Assembly: GCA_020726505.1 (NCBI GenBank)
Contig: JAHLEZ010000001.1
Location: 620,001 to 684,000 of the forward strand
DNA: 64,000 nt
Direction: 5' to 3'
Source of the DNA: Leptodontidium sp. MPI-SDFR-AT-0119
Lineage: Eukaryota > Ascomycota > Leotiomycetes > Helotiales > Leptodontidiaceae
Shown here piece by piece: positions 1-10,670 of this stretch. The notes under the pieces were generated by a model. It searched no databases. It had not been told where the DNA came from and worked only from the letters and a program-made list of their open reading frames with translations. Position numbers and translations under genes: made by a program. Each line of letters opens with the position of its first letter. Within the stretch, counting starts at the first letter, position 1.

Positions 1-1
1 G

Positions 2-1915
2 GAGCGAGTGCAGGGCAAGGTTACCGTGCGGGACAGCATAGGTGCAGGCAGGTCATGGGAAGACTTCGCGGTACGATTTGTCCAATTGGGAGATGGGCTG
101 GAGGTTGCTGAAGGTGCTCCGGGTTCTCGGAAGAGTGGAGAAGGGAAGGTTCCAATATCTAATGGAAGCAAATCAATACCGGCCTCAGTCGCGGCCCAGC
201 GTGCCAGGACTGGAGGGGATATTGCTCCGATCGAGACGCTGGTCGATCGACATTTAACACATGCCGAGGAATACCCAAACATGGATGGGGATGACTACCT
301 GACCTTCAAGGATTCACATTTGAGGAGCCCCGACGTACCTTCGCCGTTCTATACTTTATATCTCCGGAGATTGTTGTCTGGGATCCCTCTGGCACCTCAC
401 GAGACCTTTTCCCATCCAGTGGCTTGTGTTATTGCGATCAGTTCGAGAAATGCAAGCCCAATCGAGACCCTTCGCAAGCTGTACGACGAGTCAAGTTATG
501 GTGAGAAACGTCTGCCTCTGTGGGTAAACAACGAATATTTGAGGTATTATGTTCTGGTGCATGATGAGGAACGGGACGACGTCACGAAATCCATAACATT
601 GTTTGAACAGATGAAACGTCATTTTGGTCTTCACTGTCACTTGCTCAGACTTAGAAGCACCCAATGTGTAGCATCAGACGACGATAGCGTTGAACTGCCT
701 CGATGCGAGTGGTTGTCTGCTTCAGAAGAAATGGCTGTAATCCGAGCTCGAGAATTGGAAGAGGATGTCGAGGATCCGCATCCGTTTATCTTCGAGTCAG
801 ATACCACTGCCATCAGGACGTTCATTCGAGAAATGGTCACCCAATCTATTGTTCCTTCAATGGAAAGATGTGTCGCTACTTGGAATGACCAAGTTGCTTC
901 CCGGAGGCGCGGTCTTAGTGGACGTATTACCAACATAACGAAGAAGTGGTCTGTATTTGGAGGAAGTTCCAGGACCTCTTCAAATGGATCAACTTCAAGT
1001 GGTGGGAGTGGAAACTATGATGCGTTACAGGGCTTCTACCGACCAGACACGCCTGAAGCCATAATGCGAAAACTAGCAGACTATGCATTCATGCTTCGAG
1101 ATTGGAAGTTAGCCCAGTCTACCTACGATTTGCTACGATCCGATTTCAACAATGACAATGCTTGGAAGTACCATGCTGCTGCAAACGAGATGGCTGCAAT
1201 CAGCACGCTGATGAATGCACAGTCAATGAGTTCTAAAATCAGGTCGGAGACTATTGACAAGTGGCTTGAAGCATCTCAATATTCTTACATCACCAGATGC
1301 GGAGCATCCTATGGTGCATTGCGGTCTGTTGCGTTAGTGATGGAACTACTGAGACTTCGAGGTGGGTCGGCTACCGAAGATGCTGCGAATTGGGGTCAGC
1401 GTCTTCTAGACCTGAAAGTTGTGGGTGTTGTCGGTGATGCCCTGATCAGGGAACGCATTGCGGCATGCTATGCTTCAAAGAAAGGCTCTGGTTCTGGGAT
1501 GTGGGGTGCCAGGATGAGGAAATCGGCTTGGTGGAGTGTTCGAGCAGCAGATTCGTGGTTGACGCTTGGCAAACCTCAGCAATCAAAACAACGTCTGGAT
1601 GAAGCTATTGCGAAATACTCATCTATGGCCAACAAAGACAACATTTCGAACTTCTCTGGGGCAAGTGATTTTATTCAGTCACTGCAAAGAGAGGTTCAAT
1701 TAGCCCTATACCCAGAGTCTGGCATTGAAGGCCCTGGGGTTGAAGATTTGATCGACACATCAATAGAGGAGAGTCAGGCTTTCACTTCACGCCCGCATCG
1801 AAGGAGTCTAATGGGTGCAGCGCCACCCATAGCAAGTCTCGAATCAGCTCCTCTTCATGGAGACCTAGTAGAAGAAGGTAACGGCGATGGACCGAAGTCT
1901 GATCAGTTTGAGTGA
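2..1915 (+). CDS. TRS85: TRAPPIII subunit Trs85/TRAPPC8, 5'-truncated by window edge
   Basis: This is the C-terminal ~637 codons of the Trs85 (TRAPPC8) family, the subunit that defines TRAPPIII, the Ypt1/Rab1 exchange factor acting in autophagy and early Golgi traffic. Family landmarks are the block YTLYLRRLLSGIP followed by HPVACVIAISSRN near residues 118-150, and the helical region around DYAFMLRDWKLAQSTYDLL. The frame is open to the window edge and begins inside a conserved stretch (QGKVTVRDS), so the true ATG lies upstream; the GTG at position 8 is not a start. A Ser/Gly-rich linker (around residues 320-340) is probably disordered. No intron is visible here. The stop is followed by 378 bp before the next gene on the same strand. 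Family assignment is confident; the missing N-terminus cannot be judged. Confidence 0.9.
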   Translation, partial: ERVQGKVTVRDSIGAGRSWEDFAVRFVQLGDGLEVAEGAPGSRKSGEGKVPISNGSKSIPASVAAQRARTGGDIAPIETLVDRHLTHAEEYPNMDGDDYLTFKDSHLRSPDVPSPFYTLYLRRLLSGIPLAPHETFSHPVACVIAISSRNASPIETLRKLYDESSYGEKRLPLWVNNEYLRYYVLVHDEERDDVTKSITLFEQMKRHFGLHCHLLRLRSTQCVASDDDSVELPRCEWLSASEEMAVIRARELEEDVEDPHPFIFESDTTAIRTFIREMVTQSIVPSMERCVATWNDQVASRRRGLSGRITNITKKWSVFGGSSRTSSNGSTSSGGSGNYDALQGFYRPDTPEAIMRKLADYAFMLRDWKLAQSTYDLLRSDFNNDNAWKYHAAANEMAAISTLMNAQSMSSKIRSETIDKWLEASQYSYITRCGASYGALRSVALVMELLRLRGGSATEDAANWGQRLLDLKVVGVVGDALIRERIAACYASKKGSGSGMWGARMRKSAWWSVRAADSWLTLGKPQQSKQRLDEAIAKYSSMANKDNISNFSGASDFIQSLQREVQLALYPESGIEGPGVEDLIDTSIEESQAFTSRPHRRSLMGAAPPIASLESAPLHGDLVEEGNGDGPKSDQFE

Positions 1916-2293
1916 GAGGAGATTGTTACAATGGAGTGCTTATTTCTGCACATATTCGAGCGGCCATAGGTTTGGAGGAGCATTGGGATGGCGTTGGGTG
2001 TTTAGAATGGGCTATGCGTATTGTAACATAGGCTTGGATTTAGAGGAAGACCTTCTCTAAAGGGATACATGAGAGAGGAGAATCAAATAATTTGCCTCCT
2101 TTAAATATGCATATTATTTATGTACGGTACGATTTTGCTCAAATCACATGCACCGATAAGCGCGATTGCGATAAGAAAACAATGATGGGAGAGAGACGCA
2201 GCCTTGACATCAACAAAGGGAACCATCCCACGACACGACACAATATACTCTTGCCAGATCGGTGAGAAAAGCCGCAAATGCCAGTTTCTCACG
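1916..2293. other. Intergenic: TRS85 3' flank and CHM7 promoter
   Basis: No gene is seen. The two flanking genes point the same way, so this stretch should hold the TRS85 3'UTR and the CHM7 promoter. An AT-rich patch lies near 2085-2120. The short minus-strand ORF at 2101-2310 resembles nothing and overlaps the CHM7 start. Confidence 0.5.
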
Positions 2294-3789
2294 ATGAGTG
2301 AGCTTCTCACCTACCTGTTAGACAATGAACCCCATTTCCGCAAGTAGGCTCTCCCTCCGTCGTTTATCTGCAAACTTCAGGACCAAACAAACGCGCAGGT
2401 GGCTAATTCAAGAATAGAACGCGCCTCGAAGACCTATATTCAGATTTCGGCAAGAGTCGTAGCATAAACCCCGATGGCTATCACGCCAACATAACAGCAT
2501 GGCTTCAAGCGCTCTCCCACGCCACCCTCGCAGGGCACATGCCCTCTTCCTCCGCGTCCCCAGATCTTCTCTCCATATCCATATCGAATGATTTAGTGCT
2601 CGCGCTGGAAACACGCGAATGGGGTAGGCCGTCGGCGCTGGGGACGGTGGTGAGAGAGGGCATGAAGTCAAGGCTGTGGATTGATGTTGGAGAGTTCGAA
2701 GAGGCGAAGGAGAGTATTTATAAGAAGGGCTGGACTGTCCCTGTGCCTAGTGTGGGGGATGTGTTGGGTTGGGGGTTGAGACAACTTGGATTTGGGGGTG
2801 GGGATGAGAAGTTGGTTGAGGGACGGGTGGTGGTCTTGGAGAATCTTGAGGGTGTGGGCAAGGAGGTTGCGAAGAGGACTGAGGGCGTAAGGGGGAGAGT
2901 GGAGAGGATATTCTCGCGAGAGGCATTTAGGGAAACCTATGGAGTTGTGGCAGGGAAGGAGAACATATTGACAGAAGCGGATATGGAAATTCTGTTGAAG
3001 TTCCTGGCAAGGGACAAGGGCGTACTGTCTTACGATGGGGTAACTGTCAAGCTGCAGGCTCCGAATGAGAAGACGCCTAGTCCTATCACTGCGGAAGATA
3101 CAACGATTGCATCGCTGAAGACCTTGATCAAGGATTTAGAGGTCCAGACAGATGTCCTCACGAAGAAAGTCGATGAGTTGGCAGCTACGGCAAAGGAGGC
3201 AGTGGCTCGCAAGAATAGGGTCTCAGCCCTAGCAGCTCTTCGATCGAAGAAATTGGCCGAAACGACTCTCACGAAACGACACGCTACACTAGCACAGCTA
3301 GAAGAGGTATTCTCGAAGATCGAACAGGCAGCCGATCAAGTCGAGCTGGTTAGCGTTATGGAAGCAAGTACCCGCGTTCTGACAGGTCTCAACAAGGAGG
3401 TTGGCGGTGTCGAGAGGGTAGATGATGTCGTTGATCAGTTGCGCGAACAGATGTCACAAGTGGATGAGGTTGGCAATGTCATTGCGGAGGTTGGACAGGG
3501 TGTTAATGCGGTGGATGAGGAGGAAGTGGATGATGAGCTGGAGGCCATGGAAAGAGAAGAGCGGGAGAAGAGAGAGGAGAAGGAGAGAGAGGAAAGAGAG
3601 AAGCATGAGGCCGCAGAGACGAAGAGGAAGCTGGATGCTTTGGAAGATGCTGAACGTCAAACTAAGGGCGCGGCTGCAAAGAAGCAAGCCGATGAAGAAG
3701 CCAAGACAGCAGGAAAAGCAAGCACGGAGAAGGTAATCGAGGGCGAGTTGAAGCGGCTGTCATTAGATGCCGATAAAGTTCTCGCGTAG
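2294..3789 (+). CDS. CHM7: ESCRT-III-related CHMP7/Chm7 protein
   Basis: Joined exons 2294-2343 and 2418-3789 (intron 2344-2417, GTAGGC...AATAG) give 473 residues. Chm7/CHMP7 is the ESCRT-III adaptor recruited by LEM-domain proteins for nuclear-envelope and pore-complex quality control. The first in-frame ATG of the long exon (2539) is internal. The sequence before it is coding (LYSDFGKSR, NPDGYHANITAW) and continues cleanly into an upstream exon beginning MSELLTYLLDNEPHFRK. The N-terminal half matches the winged-helix part of CHMP7. The C-terminal half (about residues 240-420) is a Snf7-type coiled coil with a long acidic/basic Glu-Arg helix. It runs convergent to RAD18, whose stop is 105 bp away. 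The family call is good; the exon junction is inferred from reading frame and splice consensus. Confidence 0.85.
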
Positions 3790-3893
3790 GTTATGGGTTG
3801 TTTACACTAGGCAGATGTTGCACATCACGCATTTCGCATACGGCAAGGAGTTGTGCTAGGGAGTTTTGGATGGATAGCTTTGTCAATAGCAAG

Positions 3894-5280
3894 CTATGGT
3901 TGTACAGTCCTAATTGCAGGCATATCTGAAGCAACACCCGAATCTTTGTCCAGTATCGTCAGATTATTTGCAAACTGTGATGAGGGCTTGGGTGAAGAGT
4001 TGACGGCTTGACTGCTCTCCTCGAAGAACCTCCACTGTGATCCGCTCTGCTTTATGGGTGATATATCACCATTCGCTCCATCTCCGTCTTCCTTCATCTG
4101 AACGTCCGCTCTCGGAGCACGTGGCAATTCCGGTACAACTGGTGTTTGGTTGCCAGAACTGGATGCTTCTGGTGTTGGAGGCTTAACTGCTGGTTTCTTC
4201 CGAGCATTCGCGATCAGCTTACGAAACGAGTCATCATGCGTATTCGAATAAGCCTTCCCATCAAAGTCCTTGTCCTTGACTTGTGGAACTGAGCTCTGTC
4301 CATAAGTTGACGACTGCGCCCTTCCTCCTTGATGCCTCTCCCAGATTTCCAATTCCCTTTTCAATTCACCCTTCGTCTTTGGTTTCCTTGCGTCACAATT
4401 TGCGTTCCAGAGAGTGATCCACTCCGTATATCTCCTTTCCATCAGCGGCTTGTTTCCTGCAACTGATATCCCCATCTCGCCTAGTTTCTTCCGCAACGCT
4501 GCTTCCTTCATCATGGAAAAGTTGATCTGCGCCAACCGTTCCGGCCGTTTCGGGGTGTCTGATATGGTCAAGGGATTTTGTGCAGAACCTTGTTTAGATA
4601 TTCGGCCCATGGGTTTGGAGTTGGTTATTCGGGGTTCGTCTGCGCACATTCGGTCCAGATGTGAATTGATATTGTCTATCTTGACTTGCTTTGAGCAGAC
4701 TGGACATGTAGCATAGCCATCTTCTGCGGAAGCGAGTTAGCTAGATCCAAGCCAGTACTTTATGGATAGACTTACCAGGAACAAAATCCTCATCGTCCTC
4801 GTCCGAATCTTGAATGACCTGTGAAGGCGTAGGCTGTGACTTCCTGCTGGATTTCCGAGTTCCAGTAGACCGTGTTCTTTTCCTCGGCGTCTCTTCCTCA
4901 TCTAGCTCCGCTTCTTCCCTACCTCTCTTTGACAGAGAGTTCTCTGGCACAACCAAAGGTTTCTTAGCATGCTCTAGAACCTCCGGCCTTGCCTTCGTGA
5001 ACGCCTCTACCAAATCCTGCATAGCTCCGTTGAACCTCAACTTCAGCTCCTGGTCCTGCGTCCGACACGCTGGGCACTTCCCATCGTTGTTCAAACATCT
5101 CCGTATGCATAACGAGCAGAATGTGTGCGAGCAGGAGGTGATCATAGGCGTGGTGTAAAAGTCCTTACAGACATGGCAGCGCAATGCTGAATCAACACCA
5201 GCGAGAGACCGGAGTGGCGTCTCGAGCCAGTCAGTTGAATCCGTTATTTCTACCGCGTCGTCCTTGGATATCTTGTTCAT
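3894..5280 (-). CDS. RAD18: Postreplication repair E3 ubiquitin ligase Rad18
   Basis: Exons complement(3894-4723, 4776-5280) with a 52-nt intron (GTAAGT...CGCAG) encode 444 residues. Rad18 with Rad6 monoubiquitinates PCNA at stalled forks. A C3HC4 RING is visible (C35, C38, C50, H52, C55, C58, C69, C72). A UBZ4 zinc finger spans the splice junction (C175, C178, H190, C195), and a SAP DNA-binding domain lies near 238-272. A basic/acidic linker with RKRTR is a likely nuclear signal. The start at 5280 (MNKISKDD) was chosen because it sits just upstream of the conserved DWLETPLRSL block; an in-frame upstream ATG at 5400 would add an unconserved leader and overlap the shared promoter. It is divergent from POL32, 204 bp apart. 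Domain order and length match fungal Rad18. Confidence 0.93.
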
Positions 5281-5484
5281 GGTGAGGAGGCGGCGGTAGT
5301 AGTTGCTAGAATGGGTTGCGCAGTTCGACTTGTCGCATTTCTGGATGGGTAATGTAGAGGTTTGGAGGTGGTGGTCGCGTAAAGTGCCTCGCGTCTTCAA
5401 AAGTCATGAGCGCGTCAACCACCCGCCAGAAAAACATCATCGAAGCTTCACTCTTCACTCTTCGCATGACAACCACACAACACC
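5281..5484. promoter_or_regulatory. Bidirectional RAD18/POL32 promoter with three CGCGT cores
   Basis: Only 204 bp separate the two divergent start codons. CGCGT occurs at 5376-5380, 5390-5394 and 5411-5415. CGCGT is the core of the MCB site (ACGCGT) bound by MBF/DSC1 factors at G1/S in yeasts, although none of the three copies here has the leading A. A pyrimidine-rich stretch precedes the POL32 ATG. Binding by an MBF-like factor is inference. Confidence 0.5.
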
Positions 5485-7140
5485 ATGGCTGACTACAGGA
5501 ATTTTCTGGCTACCAATATCTTGACTGAGGATAAAGTGGTATGGAATGTGCAAGAATATTTTGTACATTGATTCTAACGCAATTTCCAGGTCACCTATCG
5601 GCTCCTCAGTCGCACCCTCAAGATCCACGTAAATGACGCAAAGGAGTGAGTTCTTCAGGTGCACGAAGCATAGAGACTCTGCTGATAGAATCTAGGATGC
5701 TCTATGATTTTCACCGCCAGCAAAATGCGAAGAAACCAGGCACAATCCACGCGACCTACCTGATCAGCGGCACAAAAGGAAAGGAGGAGCCTCTAGCTAC
5801 GAATGGCGCAGCAAAGAAGGATGGAGAGGATGATTATATGCAGAGCAGTCCATTCATGGCCAGTTCGATGCCTGCCGCAGAAGGTACGGGAGAGAGTGGC
5901 GTACTGAGTATAACACTGGTCAAGGAAGAGAACCTGGAAGGTCCGGACCATCTATCCCGAGTTGCAGAACAATGATGCTAAATACGGTGCAGAAGTACGG
6001 TCCCAATACGAACATATTTCCTCGATACATGTCTACAGCATTGGGCCCCATCCGTTAAAGGTAGGAAGATCAATGCAATATTTTTGGATGCTGCTCACAA
6101 TCTACAGGATCTACAAATACTGTCAGACATTACTCGAGAGATTCAAGTCCTCTGCGCCTCCGAAGATGCTGTTGAATCGGCCCCAAAATACGGCACCATA
6201 CTCAACAAGAATGTCAAGAGAAGACCAGCTCGTCGACCACCACCTGTGGCAGCAGCACCTGTCCCAGGTCCAGCCAAAGCCGCAGTGAAGCCCAAACTAG
6301 CCGAGGCCAAAGAGGCAGTCAAACCTACCATAAAACAAGAAACCAAACCCTCTCAACCATCAACTGCAAACGAATTCTTCGGGAAAGGAAAAGCCAAGGC
6401 CAAACCAGCCGCCTCAAGCAATCCTTCAAGCAAAGAATCCACGCCCAACCCACCAACGCTCAAGCGTGACAGTTCCAGCATATTCAAGTCTTTTGCGAAA
6501 GCCAAGCCGAAGCTCAAGCGTGAAGGGACCGATAGCTCCGCTGTGGAATCTCCAGCTATGAGCGCTGCGGAAGATTCGCCTATGAAAGATGTCGTTTCGG
6601 ATGATGAGGAGGATACTTATGCCCCGCCTCCTCCTAGTAAGGAGATTGTGGATAGTGATCGTAAGTCGAGGAAGGAGAGGGAGGCAGCGTTGAAGAAAAT
6701 GATGGAGGATGAGGACGAGGATGAAGTCGTTGTGAAGCCTAAGCCTAAGCGGAAAGAGAAGGAGATTGTTGACGTGGAGGAGGAAGTGGAGGAGGAAGAG
6801 GAGGAGGAGAAAGAGAAGAGTGTTGAGAAGGAGGAGATACCGATTACGGTTAGCGGTGGAAGGAGACGAGGACGAAGGAGGGTCATGAAGAAGAAGACTG
6901 TCAAGGATGATGAGGGATATTTGGGTAAGCACCTCCCGTCATATTGCCCTTTCCTAGAAGTATGATATACTAACAGGCACAGTTACGAAGGAAGGGCCTG
7001 TCTGGGAATCTTTTTCAGAAGACGAGCCAGTCGAGAAGCCGAAGCCAAAGGCACAGGCCTCAAACACGACGGCGAAGACTAAGAAGTCAGCTGCGAAGGC
7101 TGGGCAAGGCAACATCATGTCGTTCTTCGGGAAGAAGTGA
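5485..7140 (+). CDS. POL32: DNA polymerase delta subunit 3 (Pol32/Cdc27/POLD3)
   Basis: Six exons, join(5485-5538, 5590-5645, 5696-5940, 5993-6060, 6108-6924, 6983-7140), encode 465 residues; every junction is GT-AG and in phase. The N-terminal domain (YRLLSR, INVNDAK-like HVNDAK, MLYDFHRQQNAKKPG) is the Pol delta-binding winged helix of the Cdc27 family. The middle is Lys/Glu/Pro-rich and disordered. The protein ends in a canonical PCNA-interacting PIP box: Q455, I458, F461, F462. The subunit tethers Pol delta to PCNA and also serves Pol zeta in translesion synthesis, the step triggered by Rad18. The last intron has a clear branch site (ATACTAAC). Very confident by motifs at both ends. Confidence 0.92.
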
Positions 7141-7378
7141 CGAATCACATTTTTGGGAACCCCTTAGTTATTACGTATGGCTATGGAAGGTATCGTCTGC
7201 ATAAGCACCGAGGTATTGATGTATGTGTAATATATTGATATGAGAGATGAGCCGAACACAATGCATGAAGAAATGGTTTATTGATATGATCATCCATTCC
7301 CGACTTCAAACATGCTCGCCAACCCCCCAATCATTCGTCAATGGGTTCTTCTCGTGTCTAGATCTCATAAATCATCAT

Positions 7379-9162
7379 TTATTCCACTATGTACGGCTCT
7401 GCTCCTTTGCCAAATACCAGATGCGGTTTCCTCTTAGCGAGATCCAGGATCGTTTGAGCGAAGACGCTGTTGGCCCCTATTTTTGTTAGCGATGTTTACA
7501 ATCACCCCCTTTCAACCTAGACTTACAAGCAAACCAACTCCCTGCAACCAAATCAGTCAGCAATCATATTTTTCATTCTAGAGACAACTATATACGAAGG
7601 GGACTTACTCGTATAATCACGTATCTGATTCACATTGATCGATTCGTGAACAAGTCCCAAGGGACTGGCGCTAAGCACCAAATCGACGCACCCCATGATC
7701 TCCTTATCATCATCGGAAGTCATAGCTTGCAACAGCAAACTCATGGGCCACGCATGCTCGAGTCCAACATGCGGGCCTCCGATTCCATGGAACGCCCGTC
7801 CTTCTAGATAGTACGGATTTCCTGCTTTATTGAGCAGCATTTTCCGGGTGTTTTGATAGACGGGATCGTTTCGCTCGAGGAATCCCATGATAGGCAGGGC
7901 CAAGAGCGAGGGCACGTTTGCGTCGTCCATGAGAATTTGAGAACCATATCCATCGACTTCGTATGCGAAGACACGACCATAGTTCTTGTGAGCTACCACT
8001 CCATGTTGCCAGATTCCATCCGTGATGCTTTGAGCTCGCTTTCCCAATATTTGGGAGAGTCCAACATTCTTTGCTGCGAACAGAATATCCGCGGTTTTTT
8101 TCAACTCAACAGCCATTTGAGCGTTGGCCGGGATGTAGAATCCGAGAATTGTGGCGTCGTCACTGGGTCTGAACGCACTCCTAATCAGGCCGGTACCGTA
8201 ATTAAGAGGGTTTCCAACACCAGACAGTGGGAGTGTTTCTGTTCCTTGATCCGTACGTCGACTAAACGTATAGGCATTACGCTCGAATCGACCTGTCTCG
8301 GAATCGAAGGTAGACTGAGACTGTTGATCCAGAACCTCAAGCACCGTATCTAGTGCTTTATACCAGCGTGGGGTGAGGAAATCTAAAGAGCCCGTATGGT
8401 TGTAGAACGAATTTCCCAGAGACAGGAAATGAGCTAGAGAGTCGAGTTCATATTTACACTCAAAGACGAAAGACGGCTCATAGGCCGGATGTACAACATC
8501 GTCTTGGCCGTTTTGTGTAGCCGCCAGTTTTGAAGGCGGGGGAGGCTGAAACGCATTGCAGTATGGCGACTCAATGACATATTCCGCCTGCGTATTTATA
8601 GCCCCCAATATCAAATTGAAGATCTTCTTGTCCTTCTTGGCCAACGGCTGGTATTGGAGCAGCTGATTTGTCGAATCTCGTAACCACTCTGCATTGATGT
8701 CTCCTGTCACAACAAACGATTGTGCACCTCCCCATTTCCCATCAACAGAGCTCCTAGCCTTCAATTCGGTATGTGCCGCTTCTCCGTCCACATGCCACCG
8801 AACAGTCGTATCAAGAGTGTTGGGGAAGGCGTTCTCGAACAGCCGTGCCAGGTCTTTGTCTACCATCTTTTCCGTCATGTCCTCGATAACCTTCTCGACA
8901 AGAGGCGATGTAAACGTCCGACAGTGTATCGACGGTCGTTGAAAAGGTAATTCCATTGGCCCGTCCGAGAATGGTCGACTTCTTAATATCAGCTTAAGCT
9001 CTCAACATAAGTGGGACACACGTACTGCTGGAAGGTAGAATATCTCTTGTAATCTGGACATGCCCGCGCATATGATGGATCTGCTTCCATATCAGGGGGA
9101 GATGCCATCACAGCCCAGATCCCAAGCCAAAGGGGCCATGCTCGCAGAGACAATGAATACAT
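7379..9162 (-). CDS. GH125 exo-alpha-1,6-mannosidase, secretory
   Basis: Exons complement(7379-7476, 7527-7541, 7609-8981, 9026-9162) give 540 residues. Glycoside hydrolase family 125 removes alpha-1,6-linked mannose without a metal cofactor. Typical blocks are GDINAEWLRDSTNQLLQY, FECKYELDSLAHFL, MDDANVPSLLALP and GGPHVGLEHAWPMS; the last is near the expected catalytic Glu. The N-terminus (MYSLSLRAWPLWLGIWAVM) is a signal peptide or signal anchor. One exon is only 15 nt (7527-7541), coding for part of RSWFAW, which restores the conserved SWFAWANSVFAQ block; the visible ORF would otherwise stop early at 7553. It is convergent with POL32. Function in N-glycan or mannan trimming is inferred from the family. 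Confidence 0.88.
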
Positions 9163-10020
9163 GGCGGATGTCCAAGCCAGCTATGGACTGCCCGTAATTT
9201 GTTGACTCCAGGTGGTCGGAACGTACTTGAATGCTCACACCATTTGGAGGTTCGTCGGCAGCTCGAATCGTCCAGACTTTTTGGTTGCCGATTCTCTCGA
9301 GTAAATTAAGGGTCCTTTCCAATAGTTTCGGGAGTTGAAGTCGAGTTGTGTCCGTGGCTAATGTTGTTTCAGAGCCTCGTGTGGTGAGGCTGTCAAGTGC
9401 AAGCTTTGATTATGTAAGCAGATTTGCAGCCAGCACACCAGCCAGCAGCCCCTCAGTTTAAGATTCTGGATTCAACATTCAACAACTAGTGACAACATAT
9501 GTACTAAACTTTCAAAGCTGCTTTCATTAGCTACAGTCATCGATTCCAAAGTTTCGCTATTTTTAGACCTTGGACATGTCAAAAATGGACATTGGAAGTT
9601 TGAAGCTTCCCACTTCGACAATCAGGTACTACCATACCATCTTACATCATTGTTCTTCGTTCAGCCATGGATCATCAAAAATAGTTTGGTATCTCTTCAA
9701 CTCTACTATGATAATATTAAGCTTCTGAGTAGTCTTCGCATAGAACCACTAACAGCTTTCTCGGTTGCCAGGACAGTGATTCGGTTTGTTGACTTCGGTT
9801 AAACTCTTTCTCGGAGCACATTGGCTTTAAATCTTCATCAAGAGTCCTGACAGCGAATCAGGGGCTGGAGCTTGTCACGGCTAATCTCCATGGAGTGTTT
9901 TGTGTCAGATGAAACCGAAACTCAAGATGCTGAAAGACACCATGCTGCACATTCTCTGTTAATGAACCTTAATTGATCTTCTAACTATGCCAGTGAAAAT
10001 TCTGATCTTTGACGTTCTAA
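9163..10020. other. Intergenic: GH125 upstream region, no gene recognised
   Basis: No sustained coding frame. Short polyT/AT-rich patches occur, and the right part may include the decayed N-terminus of the NACHT relic that follows, but no motif can be read with confidence. Confidence 0.4.
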
Positions 10021-10670
10021 TCATCTGAGGGTTTCGATACTCCAGATCGGCCAGATCGGCGAACTCAGTATATCATATGAGCGCTTGTGAAAGATCGCAA
10101 GATCTCCACAAAGCGATTCTCGTACGATTCTTTCGAGCAGACTGCCTCTCTCTCTAAGCTAATTGTTGAGAATGCTAGAAAATCGGAATCAAGAGGAACC
10201 CCTTTCGATGAGGCTGAAACTCGAAATCTTCTGGGAAACAAGATCCTAGAAAGTCTCCGGTATCCCATGATGTCTCAACAATTGGAGGAAGTCAGCGAAA
10301 CCCATTTGAAGACCTTGAACTGGGGTTTCGACAAGACGACAGATCAACCACGAATACTGTGGACGAGCTCCACCGACTGGCTTCAGAATTGAGAATCCCT
10401 GTAATAGCTGAAGGGAAAAGCAGAGTCAAGAAAGTTCACACTGATGAAGTACATTTTTGAGGACCCCAGAACTCAATAGCTTCTCCGATTTTGGGTGTCT
10501 GACGCTCCCTCGTGCGTTAATTTATTTATTATTCTTTTCCAGAACAGCAGCAGTTGGATCAGAAATCTCAGCAAGGACATCTCAGAGCGCTGCTCCTCCA
10601 AGTCTTCAACGAAACTCGGACTTGACACCCACCGCCCCTACATCTGACCTGGTCACGGATCTATGAGTGC
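10021..10670 (+). pseudogene. Degenerate NACHT-type NLR/STAND relic
   Basis: One frame (10087-10392) carries the linker that precedes NACHT domains in fungal NLRs: KILESLRYPMM, then THLKTLNWGF, then WLQ. The same frame, read past stops at 10391 and beyond, gives KGKAESRKFTLMKYIFEDP at about 10411-10470. This is a clear corruption of the P-loop block GKAGSGKST-LMKY; the changed codons are mostly G-to-A or C-to-T transitions. A second frame, near 10553-10600, shows QKSQQGHLRALLLQVF, the next conserved NACHT segment (QKS..GLLRALL). Stops and a frame change make it non-functional. NACHT ATPases in fungi act as intracellular sensors in heterokaryon incompatibility and defence. The N-terminal effector domain is not readable. 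Assignment rests on motif order. Confidence 0.7.

Noticed and set aside
6426..6932. Minus-strand Leu/Ser-rich ORF (168 codons)
   Set aside because: Antisense of the Lys/Glu-rich middle of POL32; complement of GAG/AAG gives Leu-rich frames.
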